Shown here: positions 63,796 to 64,000 of the stretch, piece after piece | Position numbering within the stretch: position 1 is the stretch's first letter | Layout of the letters: every line of letters begins with the position of its first letter | Assembly: GCA_015183035.1 (NCBI GenBank) | Contig: JACZZP010000009.1 | Location: forward strand, 2,108,001 to 2,172,000 | Length of the DNA stretch: 64,000 nt | Reading direction: 5' to 3' | Source: Meloidogyne chitwoodi | Lineage: Eukaryota; Nematoda; Chromadorea; Rhabditida; Meloidogynidae | Position numbers and translations under genes: made by a program | The notes under the pieces: model-generated | Told to the model about the DNA's origin: nothing | Databases searched by the model: none | The model's input: the letters and a program-made list of their open reading frames with translations, nothing else

Positions 63796-64000
63796 CATAT
63801 ATGTAATTGAGGAGTTTGTCTATATGTTTGTCCGAGATTTTAAGTAAACTGATTGGGGAAGTAGAAATGGGAGCTTTTATATGTGTTTAAAAGTTCGATA
63901 CTATATAAACAACGTATTTTATCATTCTCTTGTTCTACGAGCAGCGCCAACTGTCTGTGACTCCAACGTCTACGAGAAACGTCAACGGTCAGCTACACTA
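63796..64000 (+). other. Window end: TATA-like string and start of a GC-richer unit
   Basis: ACTATATAAACAACG at 63,899-63,913 is followed by ATTCTCTTGTTCTACG and a less AT-rich run to the window end. This resembles a promoter with a downstream transcribed unit, possibly of an LTR element. Too little is visible to decide. Confidence 0.3.

Overview
This looks like nuclear DNA of a plant-parasitic nematode, most like a root-knot nematode (Meloidogyne). The reasons are very high A+T content, many introns of about 40-60 bp with TTTTTAG or TTTTAG acceptors, start codons sitting 0-2 bases after an acceptor (as in spliced-leader trans-splicing), and nematode-type genes. The species is inferred, not read directly.

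Region by region. (1) 1-1,440 holds a five-exon gene for a small secreted cysteine-rich protein; a paralogue lies at 17,519-18,331, and the duplication includes the promoter. (2) 3,486-13,630 is a BEL/Pao LTR element on the minus strand. Its two 469-bp LTRs are identical, yet pol is interrupted by one in-frame stop and one frame change. It also carries an envelope-like C-terminal region. (3) 14,590-16,278 is cdk-5 (11 exons). (4) 18,500-20,390 is tandem repeats, followed by an uninterrupted 1,994-codon Helitron protein (minus, 20,918-26,902) with a Ulp1-type protease domain, HUH Rep and PIF1-like helicase. (5) 29,284-31,920 is a mosaic of decayed taxilin and aspartyl-tRNA synthetase exons. (6) 35,293-37,951 is SDA1 (60S ribosome biogenesis, minus, 11 exons). 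(7) 38,240-39,572 is a nest of small inverted-repeat transposons. (8) 39,573-55,076 is about 15.5 kb of very AT-rich DNA without a convincing gene but with several internally duplicated blocks. (9) 55,085-55,950 is an inverted-repeat element containing a FLYWCH-like reading frame and a second element nested in it. (10) 57,516-59,605 is a single-domain peptidylglycine alpha-amidating lyase (11 exons). (11) 60,579-61,417 is a Ly6-like secreted protein with a 9-residue-repeat stalk. (12) 61,638-63,800 is a cluster of inverted-repeat elements, one carrying a truncated Merlin/IS1016-type transposase.

The host genes do not form a common pathway. Neuropeptide amidation (the lyase), a neuronal kinase (cdk-5), ribosome assembly (SDA1) and two secreted cysteine-rich families are separate units in a transposon-rich background. 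The most striking pattern is a set of non-autonomous inverted-repeat elements with exact 8- or 9-bp target duplications, several of them nested, whose arms are built from short tandem 'words'.
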